Shown here: positions 15,795 through 25,274 of the stretch, one piece after another
Numbering within the stretch: the stretch's first letter is position 1
Layout of the letters: each line of letters starts with the position of its first letter
From: Vibrio cortegadensis
Lineage (GTDB): Bacteria > Pseudomonadota > Gammaproteobacteria > Enterobacterales > Vibrionaceae
Direction of reading: 5' to 3'
Assembly: GCF_024347395.1 (NCBI RefSeq)
Contig: NZ_AP025472.1
Location: forward strand, 2,418,001-2,482,000
Length of the DNA: 64,000 nt
The notes under the pieces: model-generated
Database searches by the model: none
What the model saw: the letters and a program-made list of their open reading frames with translations, nothing else
What the model was told of the DNA's origin: nothing
Position numbers and translations under genes: made by a program

Positions 15795-17342
15795 ATGCAG
15801 TCTATAGTTGATTTTTTGAATGGAATAATCTGGAGCCCAGTACTGATTTATTTGTGCTTAGGTGCTGGATTGTTCTACTCGGTTCTAACCCGCTTTGTAC
15901 AAGTCCGTCACTTCTTTGAAATGTGGCGTTTACTCCTATCAGGAAAAAGTTCAACCAAAGGTATTTCATCTTTCCAAGCACTTGCGGTATCGCTTTCTGG
16001 TCGTGTTGGTACTGGTAACATCGCTGGAGTTGCTGCTGCTATCGGTTTTGGTGGCCCTGGTGCGGTATTCTGGATGTGGGTGGTTGCCTTCTTCGGTGCA
16101 GCAACAGCATACGCAGAATCAACACTGGCTCAAATCTATAAAGAAGAAGATGAAGGTCAGTTCCGTGGCGGCCCTGCTTACTACATTGAAAAAGCGATGG
16201 GTCAAAAGTGGTACGCTTGGATCTTCGCTATTTCAACTATTTTCGCTTGCGGTATTTTACTTCCAGGCGTGCAATCGAACAGTATCGGTAACGCAGTAGA
16301 AGCGGCGTTCGGTTCTGGCGACATGATCGAAACAGCTATCGGCACCTTTAGTTTTGCCAAAATTTTTACTGGTACTGTTATCGCAATCATTCTTGCTTTC
16401 ATCATCTTCGGTGGTGTTAAACGTATTGCAAACTTCACTCAAATCGTAGTGCCATTCATGGCATTGGCTTACATCATTGTCGCTTTCGTCATTATTCTTC
16501 TAAACATTGGTCAAGTACCTGCTGTTTTTGCAATGATTGTTGGTGATGCATTCACACCAATGGCTGGCTTTGGTGCTGCAATTGGTTGGGGTGTTAAACG
16601 TGGTGTTTACTCAAACGAAGCGGGTCAAGGTACTGGTCCTCACGCAGCAGCGGCTGCAAGTGTTGATCACCCAGCTCAACAAGGTCTCGTTCAAGCATTC
16701 TCCATCTACATTGATACGCTTCTAGTATGTTCTGCGACCGCATTTATGATCATCATCACTGGTGCTTATAACGTTCATGGTGGTGCAGAAGGTGTATTCT
16801 TAGTACAAAACCTTGCTGCCAATATTGGTGCTAATGGCCCTGTATTTACGCAAATGGCAATTGAAAGCACAATGCCTGGTATCGGTAAACCGTTCATCGC
16901 ATTTGCACTATTCTTCTTCGCATTTACTACGATTCTTGCTTACTACTACATTGCTGAGACGAACATCGCTTACCTACGTCGTACCATCAAAATTCCTGGA
17001 ATGATGTTTGTTCTAAAAGCGGTTCTCATCACAGCCGTTTTCTATGGCACAGTAAAAACAGCGAACCTTGCATGGGCAATGGGTGATGTGGGTGTAGGCT
17101 TAATGGCTTGGTTAAACATCGTCGGTATTATCATTATCTTCTTCATGTCTAAGCCTGCGGTTAAAGCTCTGCATGATTATGAAGAGCAGCAGCGAGCAGG
17201 TGTCACTGAATATACATTTAACCCTGTTAAACTTGGTATTGAAGGGGCAACTTACTGGGAAGAGAAGTACAAACGTAAAACTGGTCAGGCTCCAACCTCA
17301 AAAGAAAAAGAGTCCCAAGCGGTTGAACAACCATCGACCTAA
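15795..17342 (+). CDS. Sodium:alanine (glycine) symporter, AGCS family
   Basis: A 515-residue inner-membrane carrier with about ten hydrophobic segments, importing alanine, possibly glycine, with Na+. AGCS hallmarks are visible: SLSGRVGTGNIAGVAAAIGFGGPG at about residues 66-90, FRGGPAYYIEKAMG at about 122-135, and GVKRGVYSNEAGQGTGP at about 265-281. The C-terminal 30 residues are charged and cytoplasmic. It follows dadA in the same direction at 329 bp, so may have its own promoter. A strong terminator follows at 17417-17446. Symbols such as alsT or dagA would be guesses. Confidence 0.92.
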   Translation: MQSIVDFLNGIIWSPVLIYLCLGAGLFYSVLTRFVQVRHFFEMWRLLLSGKSSTKGISSFQALAVSLSGRVGTGNIAGVAAAIGFGGPGAVFWMWVVAFFGAATAYAESTLAQIYKEEDEGQFRGGPAYYIEKAMGQKWYAWIFAISTIFACGILLPGVQSNSIGNAVEAAFGSGDMIETAIGTFSFAKIFTGTVIAIILAFIIFGGVKRIANFTQIVVPFMALAYIIVAFVIILLNIGQVPAVFAMIVGDAFTPMAGFGAAIGWGVKRGVYSNEAGQGTGPHAAAAASVDHPAQQGLVQAFSIYIDTLLVCSATAFMIIITGAYNVHGGAEGVFLVQNLAANIGANGPVFTQMAIESTMPGIGKPFIAFALFFFAFTTILAYYYIAETNIAYLRRTIKIPGMMFVLKAVLITAVFYGTVKTANLAWAMGDVGVGLMAWLNIVGIIIIFFMSKPAVKALHDYEEQQRAGVTEYTFNPVKLGIEGATYWEEKYKRKTGQAPTSKEKESQAVEQPST

Positions 17343-17416
17343 CAAGGTAGATGACAATCTAGACGTTACCTAAAAAATATAGCGCTAGATAAATTTAAGA
17401 AAGGCAGTGGATATGA

Positions 17417-17446
17417 AAAAGGGTTAGCTTAATCGCTAACCCTTTT
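17417..17446. terminator. Bidirectional terminator, symporter and acetate transporter
   Basis: Perfect 12-bp stem AAAAGGGTTAGC - TTAATC - GCTAACCCTTTT between two convergent genes, with A-tract and T-tract on the two sides so it can work on both strands. Confidence 0.9.
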
Positions 17447-17481
17447 CTTTTATCTTCTAACAATGATATTTAGACGATAAC

Positions 17482-18078
17482 TTATGCTGTTGCAGTTTGA
17501 GCAGCAACAGTACGACCGATTGTCGGTTCGCCAACAGGCAAAACAGTACGGCCAAATTCGTTGTTCAGTACTTGTGCCATTGCAAAGTAAACTGCAGATG
17601 CGCCACAGAAGATACCTTCAAAGCCAGCAATAGTGCCGATCAGTTCACTACCCGTAAAATCACGAGCCGCTAATAGGAAGAAAAGTACGGTTAGTGAAGC
17701 AAATACCACTTGTTTTGCTTTCGGGTAGCATAGTGAACCGATGAACATGAAGCCTGTAAATACGCCCCAAAGCAGTAAGTACCAACCCATGAAACCAGCA
17801 GGGCTAGCAGGAAGACCCATGTGTGGCATAACAATAAGTCCAACAAGTGTTAGCCAGAATAGACCATATGAGGTAAATGCTGTAGTACCAAATGTATCAC
17901 CACGTTTAAAGCACATCATGCCAACTAGCACTTGACTCAAACCACCGTAGAAAATACCCATTGCTAGGATCATTGAATCAATTGGGAAAAAACCTGCATT
18001 ATGGATGTTAAGCAGGATTGTCGTCATACCAAAACCCATAAGGCCAAGTGGAGCCGGGTTTGCTAATTTTGTTGACAT
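17482..18078 (-). CDS. satP: Acetate/succinate:proton symporter, SatP (GPR1/FUN34/YaaH) family
   Basis: A 198-residue protein with six hydrophobic segments and the family signature NPAPLGLMGFGMTTILLN at residues 7-24. These carriers move acetate, and in E. coli succinate, with protons. It is monocistronic, convergent with the alanine symporter and 235 bp from the chitinase gene. Carriage with aceBA elsewhere in this window fits growth on acetate, but linkage is distant. The C-terminus is alanine/threonine rich. Confidence 0.88.
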   Translation of the reverse strand: MSTKLANPAPLGLMGFGMTTILLNIHNAGFFPIDSMILAMGIFYGGLSQVLVGMMCFKRGDTFGTTAFTSYGLFWLTLVGLIVMPHMGLPASPAGFMGWYLLLWGVFTGFMFIGSLCYPKAKQVVFASLTVLFFLLAARDFTGSELIGTIAGFEGIFCGASAVYFAMAQVLNNEFGRTVLPVGEPTIGRTVAAQTATA

Positions 18079-18207
18079 GAAGGAGTACCTTTCAAAAATA
18101 TTAGTAAAAATTACGCGCGGAGTTTAATGGAGCTAAGAGGAAAAAGGAAAAGACGATAACGAAAACTAAGATTGCAAAATAACACACTAACTTGTTCACA
18201 AAGTAAA

Positions 18208-18234
18208 CAGGCGCTAACCTAAAGATAACGCCTG
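18208..18234 (-). terminator. Probable chitinase terminator
   Basis: On the minus strand CAGGCGTTA pairs with TAGCGCCTG (one G-T pair) across a 9-nt loop, followed by TTTACTTT. It lies about 80 bp past the chitinase stop. Confidence 0.6.
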
Positions 18235-18313
18235 CTGTTTTGGCTTATACCACTATAATTACTGGATAATCAGGATTAAGTCCTTTTGCTCACATCAAAG
18301 TACTTCATTACCT

Positions 18314-20044
18314 TTACTGGCACACAATTTCATCCCAGAACCAATTACTCCTCGATGGTGACTCCCATACTCCTGGGCCATTTCTTGCTATGAAACATTT
18401 TCCGAGATAAGTCACTTTCTCACCGTTACTGACTTGAGAAACGCCAGGTTTCCACTCGATATAAGTATCCGGCACTGGCGCTACAGGGGGCTCAACGACC
18501 GGTGGGTCAATAACGGGAGGTTCTGTAGGGTTAGGGTCTGTCGGCTCAGGATCTACCGGGGTTGGTTCTGTCGGTGTAGGTTCTGTTGGTATTGGGGAGC
18601 CCGAAACTAACTTCCACGGATCACCTTTCGCAGGAACATTGCCTTGTGACCACCACTTCGCTTCATAGACGCTCTCTTGGTAGCTCACCTGATCGCCACC
18701 TGTATAGACTTTATTTGCATCCCAACTATCAATTCCGGGAACAGGGTTCGTTGGATCGGTAGGTTCTACAGGGTCAAGCTTATCCACCACTCGGATTTCA
18801 GGCCAATTCGCGTGAGAGCCATAAAAATTAGCCACACACTTTTCATAATCACCTTCAACTAATGCTGAATATGCCGTTTGGAAGCCGACTAACTCACATT
18901 CAAATGAGACTCCTCCAGGGCGATCCACATAATACTTCCAGTTACCATCCCAGTTGGTATAAAGCACATCTTTTGCACCATCAAGGTTCAAACTTCCATA
19001 GGGGGTTTGCTGCCAACATGTGTTCTTTTCATCCGCTTCAACTGGAATTTGATAATAATCCGACAAGCCCTCCCAGTAACGAATGCGGTTGACAGGCTGC
19101 CCTTTATCTTGATTTTGAGCACCACACTCAATACCACCATTGATCACGTTGATTGTGGTACCAAAACCGTAACCAATACCCGCATCTGTTTCTCGGACTG
19201 AAGGTGACCACGTTCTATCGATAACGTGTAACATCGCGGGTTTTGGTGCTTGTGGCGTTAAAAAAAACCAAATGGCAGAAGCAAGATTCAACCACGAATC
19301 CGCAACGAGACCGGGATTATTCAATAGCACGGTTGCATCGCCATCAAACATCACTTCAGAAAATGCACCGTAGTTAAAATGATAAGAGAGTTGCTTAGCA
19401 CCACGACCAAAATACCCTTGACCTGCCGCGCAAGGCCAACGAGCATTTTGCCAATCGTTCTGCCCACAACCCGTGGTATACCCTGCTTGCCCTTCCGACC
19501 AACCCATTTCACGAACATGCACTAATGCTTGTTGCCACTCTTCTAAACCTTGCGGATTGTCCCAAGTGTTCTCTTTAGCAATATGCCCTCCGGTCTCCTG
19601 CGCAAAGTGTGCAAAAGCCGTCACTATCGATTTTTTACAAATGGCGTCAGAGTCTCGCCCATCGGTATACTCACCACAAAATGCGGGAAACTTACCGATA
19701 GCGCGTAAAAAGCGTTGGTATGTGTATTCTGGCGCCGCCATCTGGGTGAGAAAATCCCATTCAGATTGAGGGAAAACATGCTCAACACGCTTTACGTTTT
19801 CAGGATTTGAGTTCAAACCGGGCTCGATCGCTTCAACCACCGTATTGGTGCGAGTTTGTAACGCTTTCGACCAGATAGCATACATTGGGTCTGCTGTTTT
19901 CTGCTGCTCTATGGCTTGTAACTCAGCACGTGAAACAACGTAGCCCGTTGGATTTTGTGGATCTGGCTGTATATTCATAGAAGCAAGTGCAGGCTGGCTA
20001 ACCGCGACCCCAACCATGACGGCAAGATAGTTAAATTTGTTCAT
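18314..20044 (-). CDS. Secreted GH19 chitinase with carbohydrate-binding modules
   Basis: A 576-residue exported chitinase with a signal peptide (about 1-22, ending PALAS). The GH19 catalytic domain spans about 80-410: FAHFAQETGGH with putative catalytic Glu150, the motif GYFGRGAKQLSYHFNYGAFSE split over about 215-235, and NVINGGIECG near 300. Two carbohydrate-binding modules of the CBM5/12 type follow: WDANKVYTGGDQVSYQESVY at about 435-455 and a more divergent EWKPGVSQVSNGEKVTYLGK near 530. Between them is a long Pro/Thr/Glu linker. GH19 enzymes cleave chitin endo-fashion with inversion. It is monocistronic. Confidence 0.92.
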   Translation of the reverse strand: MNKFNYLAVMVGVAVSQPALASMNIQPDPQNPTGYVVSRAELQAIEQQKTADPMYAIWSKALQTRTNTVVEAIEPGLNSNPENVKRVEHVFPQSEWDFLTQMAAPEYTYQRFLRAIGKFPAFCGEYTDGRDSDAICKKSIVTAFAHFAQETGGHIAKENTWDNPQGLEEWQQALVHVREMGWSEGQAGYTTGCGQNDWQNARWPCAAGQGYFGRGAKQLSYHFNYGAFSEVMFDGDATVLLNNPGLVADSWLNLASAIWFFLTPQAPKPAMLHVIDRTWSPSVRETDAGIGYGFGTTINVINGGIECGAQNQDKGQPVNRIRYWEGLSDYYQIPVEADEKNTCWQQTPYGSLNLDGAKDVLYTNWDGNWKYYVDRPGGVSFECELVGFQTAYSALVEGDYEKCVANFYGSHANWPEIRVVDKLDPVEPTDPTNPVPGIDSWDANKVYTGGDQVSYQESVYEAKWWSQGNVPAKGDPWKLVSGSPIPTEPTPTEPTPVDPEPTDPNPTEPPVIDPPVVEPPVAPVPDTYIEWKPGVSQVSNGEKVTYLGKCFIARNGPGVWESPSRSNWFWDEIVCQ

Positions 20045-20211
20045 TTACCAATCCCTTAAGGTAATAAAATCCCACTAAGCTAAACAGCAAATAGCTTATA
20101 CCTGTAGCTCTGATTTAGCCGTCATTAAGGAACTGCGAGTCGGTTAGTATTAATTACGTAAGCCTAACATCTGAGTCAGGTTGGATTGATAGGTAGGTTC
20201 AAAAAAAAAGT

Positions 20212-20237
20212 ATAAAAAAACCAGCCCGAAAGCTGGT
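20212..20237 (-). terminator. guaA terminator
   Basis: On the minus strand ACCAGC - TTTCGG - GCTGGT followed by a run of T, then another T-rich run. It lies about 35 bp past the guaA stop: a canonical intrinsic terminator. Confidence 0.9.
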
Positions 20238-20272
20238 TAATATGATTGAATCTTATCGCTTACAATTGAGGA

Positions 20273-21826
20273 TTATTCCCACTCAATTGTTGCTGGTGGC
20301 TTACCAGAAATATCGTAAACAACACGGGAAATGCCGTTAACTTCGTTGATAATACGGTTAGATACCTTACCTAGGAAGTCGTATGGTAGGTGTGCCCAGT
20401 GAGCAGTCATGAAGTCGATCGTTTCTACAGCACGTAGAGATACAACCCAATCGTACTTACGGCCATCGCCCATTACGCCAACTGAGCGTACAGGTAGGAA
20501 TACCGTGAATGCTTGAGATACTTTGTGGTAAAGGTCAGCAGCGTGAAGCTCTTCAATGAAGATAGCATCAGCACGACGCAGTAAATCACAGTACTCTTTC
20601 TTAACTTCGCCAAGAACACGAACACCTAGACCTGGACCCGGGAATGGGTGGCGGTAAAGCATGTTGTATGGAAGACCAAGCTCTAGACCAATCTTACGTA
20701 CTTCATCTTTAAATAGCTCACGTAGAGGCTCAACAAGGCCCATTTCCATATCATCAGGAAGGCCACCAACGTTGTGGTGAGATTTGATTACGTGTGCTTT
20801 GCCAGTCTTAGATGCAGCAGACTCGATTACGTCTGGGTAGATGGTACCCTGAGCAAGCCATTTAGCATTCTTCAGTTTCTTAGACTCTTCATCGAAGATA
20901 TCGACGAATACGTGACCGATGATCTTACGTTTAGCTTCAGGATCCGCTTCGCCTTCCAGAGCGTCAAGGAAACGGTCTTCAGCATCCACTTTGATGATAT
21001 TTAGCCCGAATTGGTCACCAAACATCTCCATAACCTGCTCACCTTCGTTTAAACGAAGAAGGCCGTTATCTACAAATACACATGTTAGTTTGTCACCGAT
21101 AGCACGGTGGGCAAGCATTGCAACAACAGATGAGTCAACACCACCAGAAAGACCAAGGATAACTTCATCGTCACCGACTTGCTCTTTAATACGTGCAACG
21201 GCATCTTCAATGATTGACGCTGAAGTCCACAGACCTTCACAACCACAAACGTTAAGAACGAAGTTCTCAAGCATTTTTAGGCCGTTCTTGGTGTGCGTTA
21301 CTTCTGGGTGGAATTGAACACCGTAGTATTTTTTCTCTTCATTCGCCATTGCAGCGTATGGACAAGTTTCTGTTTCTGCAATTTTCACGAAATCAGAAGG
21401 AATCTCTGTCACTTTATCACCGTGACTCATCCAAACATCTTGAGTCGCTTCAAGATCTTTAAATAACGCAGATTCACCCGTCACTTGAACTGCAGCGTAA
21501 CCAAACTCACGCTCAGTAGACGTTGATACTTTACCGCCAAGTTGCTCAGCCATAGTCTGCATGCCGTAACATACGCCAAAGACAGGAACACCTGAATCAA
21601 ATACATATTGTGGAGCACGTGGCGAGTTTTCTTCCGTTACACTTTCAGGGCCGCCTGAAAGAATAATGCCATCTGGATTAAATTCGCGAATATCTGCTTC
21701 TTCTACGTCCCAGCTCCATAGCTCACAGTAAACACCAATTTCACGGATGCGACGAGCAACAAGTTGAGTGTACTGAGAACCGAAATCTAAAATAAGAATA
21801 CGTTGATCATGGATGTTAGTTGTCAT
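20273..21826 (-). CDS. guaA: GMP synthase (glutamine-hydrolysing)
   Basis: Converts XMP, ATP and glutamine to GMP in the last step of guanine nucleotide synthesis. 517 residues, near the E. coli length of 525. The N-terminal class I amidotransferase has the nucleophile in GVCYGMQTMAEQLGG (about residue 85) and a His/Glu pair in QFHPEVTHT. The ATP pyrophosphatase has the P-loop LSGGVDSSVVA near 230, and the C-terminal dimerisation domain ends PPATIEWE. It lies 83 bp downstream of guaB in the classical guaBA operon. Confidence 0.97.
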   Translation of the reverse strand: MTTNIHDQRILILDFGSQYTQLVARRIREIGVYCELWSWDVEEADIREFNPDGIILSGGPESVTEENSPRAPQYVFDSGVPVFGVCYGMQTMAEQLGGKVSTSTEREFGYAAVQVTGESALFKDLEATQDVWMSHGDKVTEIPSDFVKIAETETCPYAAMANEEKKYYGVQFHPEVTHTKNGLKMLENFVLNVCGCEGLWTSASIIEDAVARIKEQVGDDEVILGLSGGVDSSVVAMLAHRAIGDKLTCVFVDNGLLRLNEGEQVMEMFGDQFGLNIIKVDAEDRFLDALEGEADPEAKRKIIGHVFVDIFDEESKKLKNAKWLAQGTIYPDVIESAASKTGKAHVIKSHHNVGGLPDDMEMGLVEPLRELFKDEVRKIGLELGLPYNMLYRHPFPGPGLGVRVLGEVKKEYCDLLRRADAIFIEELHAADLYHKVSQAFTVFLPVRSVGVMGDGRKYDWVVSLRAVETIDFMTAHWAHLPYDFLGKVSNRIINEVNGISRVVYDISGKPPATIEWE

Positions 21827-21909
21827 TTGGGGGAAATCTCAAAAATTAATTTATTGGATGAGGACAAGATTAATCATCCCCATAAGCTTCAAAATAATGT
21901 GGTTAGCTA

Positions 21910-23373
21910 TTAACCCAAACGATAGTTTGGCGCTTCCTTGGTAATTTGAACATCGTGTACGTGAGACTCTTTCATGCCCGCACCAGAGATACGAACAAAC
22001 TCAGCTTTAGTACGCATGTCTTCAACAGTTGCAGAACCGGTTAGGCCCATGCTTGAGCGTAGACCGCCCATCTGTTGGTGAACGATCTCTTTTAGACGAC
22101 CTTTGTATGCGATACGACCTTCAATACCTTCTGGAACAAGCTTGTCTGCAGCGTTATCAGATTGGAAGTAACGGTCAGAAGAACCTTGAGACATAGCGCC
22201 AAGAGACCCCATGCCACGGTAAGACTTGTAAGAACGACCGTTATAAAGGATGACTTCACCCGGAGCTTCTTCAGTACCAGCGAACATTGAACCAACCATC
22301 ACACAAGATGCGCCAGCAACGATAGCTTTACAGATATCGCCAGAGAAGCGGATACCGCCATCTGCGATGACTGGAATACCGTATTCGTTAGCCACTTCAG
22401 CTGCGTCTGCGATTGCTGTTACTTGAGGAACACCAACACCAGTAACGATACGAGTCGTACAGATTGAACCAGGGCCGATACCCACTTTAACTGCACTTAC
22501 ACCTGCGTCGATAAGAGCACGAGCGCCAGCGCCAGTTGCGACGTTACCACCGATGATTTGTAGATCAGGGTATGCGGCGCGAGTTTCGCGGATACGGTTA
22601 AGTACACCTTCAGAGTGACCATGTGAAGAGTCAATAAGTAGAACGTCTACGCCAGCTTCAACAAGAGCAGCAACACGCTCTTCATTACCCGCACCAGCAC
22701 CAACAGCTGCGCCTACACGTAGGCTGCCGCGCTCATCTTTACAAGCGTTTGGTTTACGTTCTGCTTTATGGAAATCTTTTGCAGTGATCATTCCAGTTAG
22801 TTGGAAGTCATCATTAACAACAAGAACTTTTTCAACGCGCGCTTCGTGCATTTTCTCTTGAACTTCTTCACGAGTTGCACCTTCTTTAACAGAAGCAAGG
22901 CGAGCTTTAGGCGTCATTACTACGTCAACTTTCTTAGAAAGGTCAGTCACAAAACGAACATCACGGCCAGTAATAATACCAACAAGTTCGTTATTTTCAG
23001 AAACGACAGGGAAACCAGCGAATCCATGCTTTTCTGTTAACTCTTTTACATCAAGGATAGTCGCATCAGGACGAACAGTAACCGGAGCAGAGACAACACC
23101 TGCTTCAAAGATTTTTACCAAGCGTACTTGCTCAGCTTGCTGTTCAATAGACATGTTTTTGTGGATAAAACCGATTCCACCTTCTTGCGCGAGTGCAATC
23201 GCAAGGCGCGCTTCTGTCACTGTATCCATAGATGCTGAGATCATAGGAATATTTAGTGAAATATTCTTCGTTAGCTGAGTGCGAAGATCAGCGGTATTTG
23301 GAAGAACAGTGGAGTGTGCAGGGACAAGTAAAACGTCGTCAAACGTTAAAGCTTCTTTGGCAATTCGTAGCAT
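21910..23373 (-). CDS. guaB: IMP dehydrogenase
   Basis: NAD-dependent oxidation of IMP to XMP, the committed step to GMP. 487 residues from ATG at 23373; a TTG two codons upstream is rejected because the family starts MLRIAKEALTFDDVLL. The TIM barrel is split by two CBS domains (about 95-205). The catalytic Cys lies in GSICTTRIVTGVGVPQ (about residue 305), with the flap Arg-Tyr in the C-terminal part. First gene of guaBA; a promoter with a PurR-like site lies at 23469-23497. Confidence 0.97.
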   Translation of the reverse strand: MLRIAKEALTFDDVLLVPAHSTVLPNTADLRTQLTKNISLNIPMISASMDTVTEARLAIALAQEGGIGFIHKNMSIEQQAEQVRLVKIFEAGVVSAPVTVRPDATILDVKELTEKHGFAGFPVVSENNELVGIITGRDVRFVTDLSKKVDVVMTPKARLASVKEGATREEVQEKMHEARVEKVLVVNDDFQLTGMITAKDFHKAERKPNACKDERGSLRVGAAVGAGAGNEERVAALVEAGVDVLLIDSSHGHSEGVLNRIRETRAAYPDLQIIGGNVATGAGARALIDAGVSAVKVGIGPGSICTTRIVTGVGVPQVTAIADAAEVANEYGIPVIADGGIRFSGDICKAIVAGASCVMVGSMFAGTEEAPGEVILYNGRSYKSYRGMGSLGAMSQGSSDRYFQSDNAADKLVPEGIEGRIAYKGRLKEIVHQQMGGLRSSMGLTGSATVEDMRTKAEFVRISGAGMKESHVHDVQITKEAPNYRLG

Positions 23374-23468
23374 TTGCAATATCTCACAACATAGTTGATG
23401 TTAAAGGGAGTAAATCCCACTCTATCGTTTCGCATAATAAAGTGATTTGGATTTGATATTGCAGACGG

Positions 23469-23497
23469 ATTATACGCACAGCGCAATCGCTTGACCA
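23469..23497 (-). promoter_or_regulatory. guaBA promoter with PurR-like box
   Basis: On the minus strand a perfect -10 TATAAT (23474-23469) lies 17 bp from TGGTCA (23497-23492), a 4/6 match to the -35 consensus. Between and over them, 23481-23496 contains GCAATCGCTT, matching the invariant core GCAA-N-CG-N-TT of the PurR operator. Purine repression of guaBA through PurR is known in enterobacteria; here it is inferred. Confidence 0.6.
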
Positions 23498-23586
23498 CAC
23501 ATTTTTTTATTTTAAATTTGCATTCCCCCCCTTGCTATGTATTATCTTGCGGCTAATTTCCATATTTACGTCCCCTGAGATTAGCC

Positions 23587-24945
23587 GTGTCTTCCCTGAG
23601 CAATAACAATATTTTTACCGTTTCACGCCTCAACGCAGAAGTTCGCCTATTACTCGAAAATGAGATGGGGATTGTTTGGCTTGTTGGCGAAATTTCCAAC
23701 TTTTCTGCGCCTGTATCTGGCCACTGGTACCTCACTCTTAAAGACTCTCGCGCTCAAGTAAAATGCGCCATGTTCCGTGGCAATAACCGCCGTGTCACCT
23801 TCAAACCAGCCAATGGCAATCAAGTTCTGGTTAAAGCTCGCTTATCCCTGTACGAACCAAGGGGGGATTACCAGTTAATCATCGAAAGTATGCAACCAGA
23901 AGGTGATGGTCGGTTACAACAAGAGTTCGAACAACTAAAGATGAACCTTGCGGCTGAAGGGTTATTTGCTCAAAGTAATAAACAGCCTCTTCCAGATCAC
24001 CCTAAATGCGTTGGTGTTATCACCTCTAAAACAGGGGCAGCTCTGTTTGACATCCTAGATGTACTCAAACGACGAGATCCTAGCTTGCCAGTCATTGTTT
24101 ACCCAACCATGGTGCAAGGCGATAGTGCCTCCATTCAAATAGCCCAGGCGATTGGACGAGCAAATGAACGTGATGAATGTGATGTATTGATCGTTGGTCG
24201 TGGCGGTGGCTCTCTAGAAGATCTATGGTGCTTTAATAACGAGATCGTTGCCCGCACAATTGCTGCGAGCAGAATCCCAATCATTAGTGCCGTAGGGCAT
24301 GAAGTCGACGTTACTATTGCTGATTTTGTTGCCGATATGCGTGCTCCTACTCCTTCCGCTGCTGCAGAATTAGTCAGTAGAGATCAAGGCAACAAAACTC
24401 AGTCTATTGATAGTAGAAGACAAAAGCTTACTTCCGCGATACAGATCTACTTATCAGATCAACGCCATCAAATTCAGCACTTATCGCATACGCTAGAGAA
24501 ACACCACCCTAGCTATCAATTGGAACGTCAGAGCCAGCAACTAGATGATCTGGAAAACAGATTAAACCTTTCTATTCAAAGATTTATTTCTGGGCATCAA
24601 CAAGGTGTTGAACGAAAACAGCATCGTTTACAGCTTAACTCTCCAATTAGGCGATTGGCCGAGCAAAAACTAAAAATGCAGAAGGCTGAGCAGAGCTTAT
24701 TAGACGCGATGGATCGAAAGCTATTGACGACAAGACACCAACTTGCGATGGCAGCAGAGAAGCTTGAAACCGTAAGTCCGTTAGCGACGCTCAAACGTGG
24801 GTATTCAATTACGCACTCTACAGATAACGAGAACCGTGTCATCGCATCGGTGAAAGATGTATCGGTGGGAGAAGCACTTACCACACAAGTAGAAGATGGT
24901 ATTATCCACTCAAATGTCGTCTCCATCACTCCGGCTTCAAGCTAG
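23587..24945 (+). CDS. xseA: Exodeoxyribonuclease VII large subunit
   Basis: Catalytic subunit of exonuclease VII, which degrades single-stranded DNA in both directions together with XseB (not in this window). 452 residues: N-terminal OB-fold (about 10-105, NIFTVSRLNAEVRLLLE ... GHWYLTLKD), the catalytic core (about 130-260, GVITSKTGAALFDIL, VIVGRGGGSLEDLW, AVGHEVDVTIADFVAD) and a long coiled-coil region, then a C-terminal SPLATLKRGYSI motif. The GTG start at 23587 fits family length. It diverges from guaB, the usual gammaproteobacterial arrangement. Confidence 0.96.
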   Translation: MSSLSNNNIFTVSRLNAEVRLLLENEMGIVWLVGEISNFSAPVSGHWYLTLKDSRAQVKCAMFRGNNRRVTFKPANGNQVLVKARLSLYEPRGDYQLIIESMQPEGDGRLQQEFEQLKMNLAAEGLFAQSNKQPLPDHPKCVGVITSKTGAALFDILDVLKRRDPSLPVIVYPTMVQGDSASIQIAQAIGRANERDECDVLIVGRGGGSLEDLWCFNNEIVARTIAASRIPIISAVGHEVDVTIADFVADMRAPTPSAAAELVSRDQGNKTQSIDSRRQKLTSAIQIYLSDQRHQIQHLSHTLEKHHPSYQLERQSQQLDDLENRLNLSIQRFISGHQQGVERKQHRLQLNSPIRRLAEQKLKMQKAEQSLLDAMDRKLLTTRHQLAMAAEKLETVSPLATLKRGYSITHSTDNENRVIASVKDVSVGEALTTQVEDGIIHSNVVSITPASS

Positions 24946-24972
24946 AAAGCGAATCATTTCCAACTTAAATGA

Positions 24973-25018
24973 AAAAGCCTAAATATCTCTGAAAACAAGA
25001 GAAGATATTTAGGCTTTT
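24973..25018. terminator. Bidirectional terminator between xseA and yfgJ
   Basis: A 16-bp perfect stem (AAAAGCCTAAATATCT with its complement ending AGGCTTTT) and a 14-nt loop between convergent genes, with T-tract on both strands. Confidence 0.92.
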
Positions 25019-25042
25019 ATCTCAATACAGTGGCAGACTACA

Positions 25043-25270
25043 CTACTCAACGGCTGTAAATACGAACTTCACGCGTGATTTAGATTTTAATTCGTTACAT
25101 GCTGCATTACAGAAGTAACTTGCAGCACCACAAGCTTGAAGCTTTTCTAACTCCGCATCACACTCAGGGCAAAACGCAGATTTTGTCCAGTGTTGATTGC
25201 AAGGTTTACATACGTAACGGCCATCCCAATCTAATTCTTGTTCGCACTTCGGGCAAATATTTCCACTCAT
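25043..25270 (-). CDS. yfgJ: Zinc-ribbon protein YfgJ
   Basis: A 75-residue protein with two rubredoxin-like knuckles (CPKCEQ near residue 5, CKPC near 17) and another pair, CPEC near 35. ACGAASYFCNAACNELKSKS resembles the E. coli YfgJ segment. It probably binds zinc; its role is unknown. In E. coli yfgJ lies between xseA and der, as here in outline. The gene starts 4 bp after the stop of the GAF-GGDEF gene and its ribosome site (GGTGAT) overlaps that stop codon, so translation is probably coupled. Confidence 0.88.
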   Translation of the reverse strand: MSGNICPKCEQELDWDGRYVCKPCNQHWTKSAFCPECDAELEKLQACGAASYFCNAACNELKSKSRVKFVFTAVE

Positions 25271-25274
25271 AAGA

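Noticed and set aside
20045..20272. c-di-GMP (GEMM) riboswitch upstream of the chitinase
   Set aside because: The conserved GEMM core sequences are absent; the region contains only the guaA terminator and non-specific sequence.
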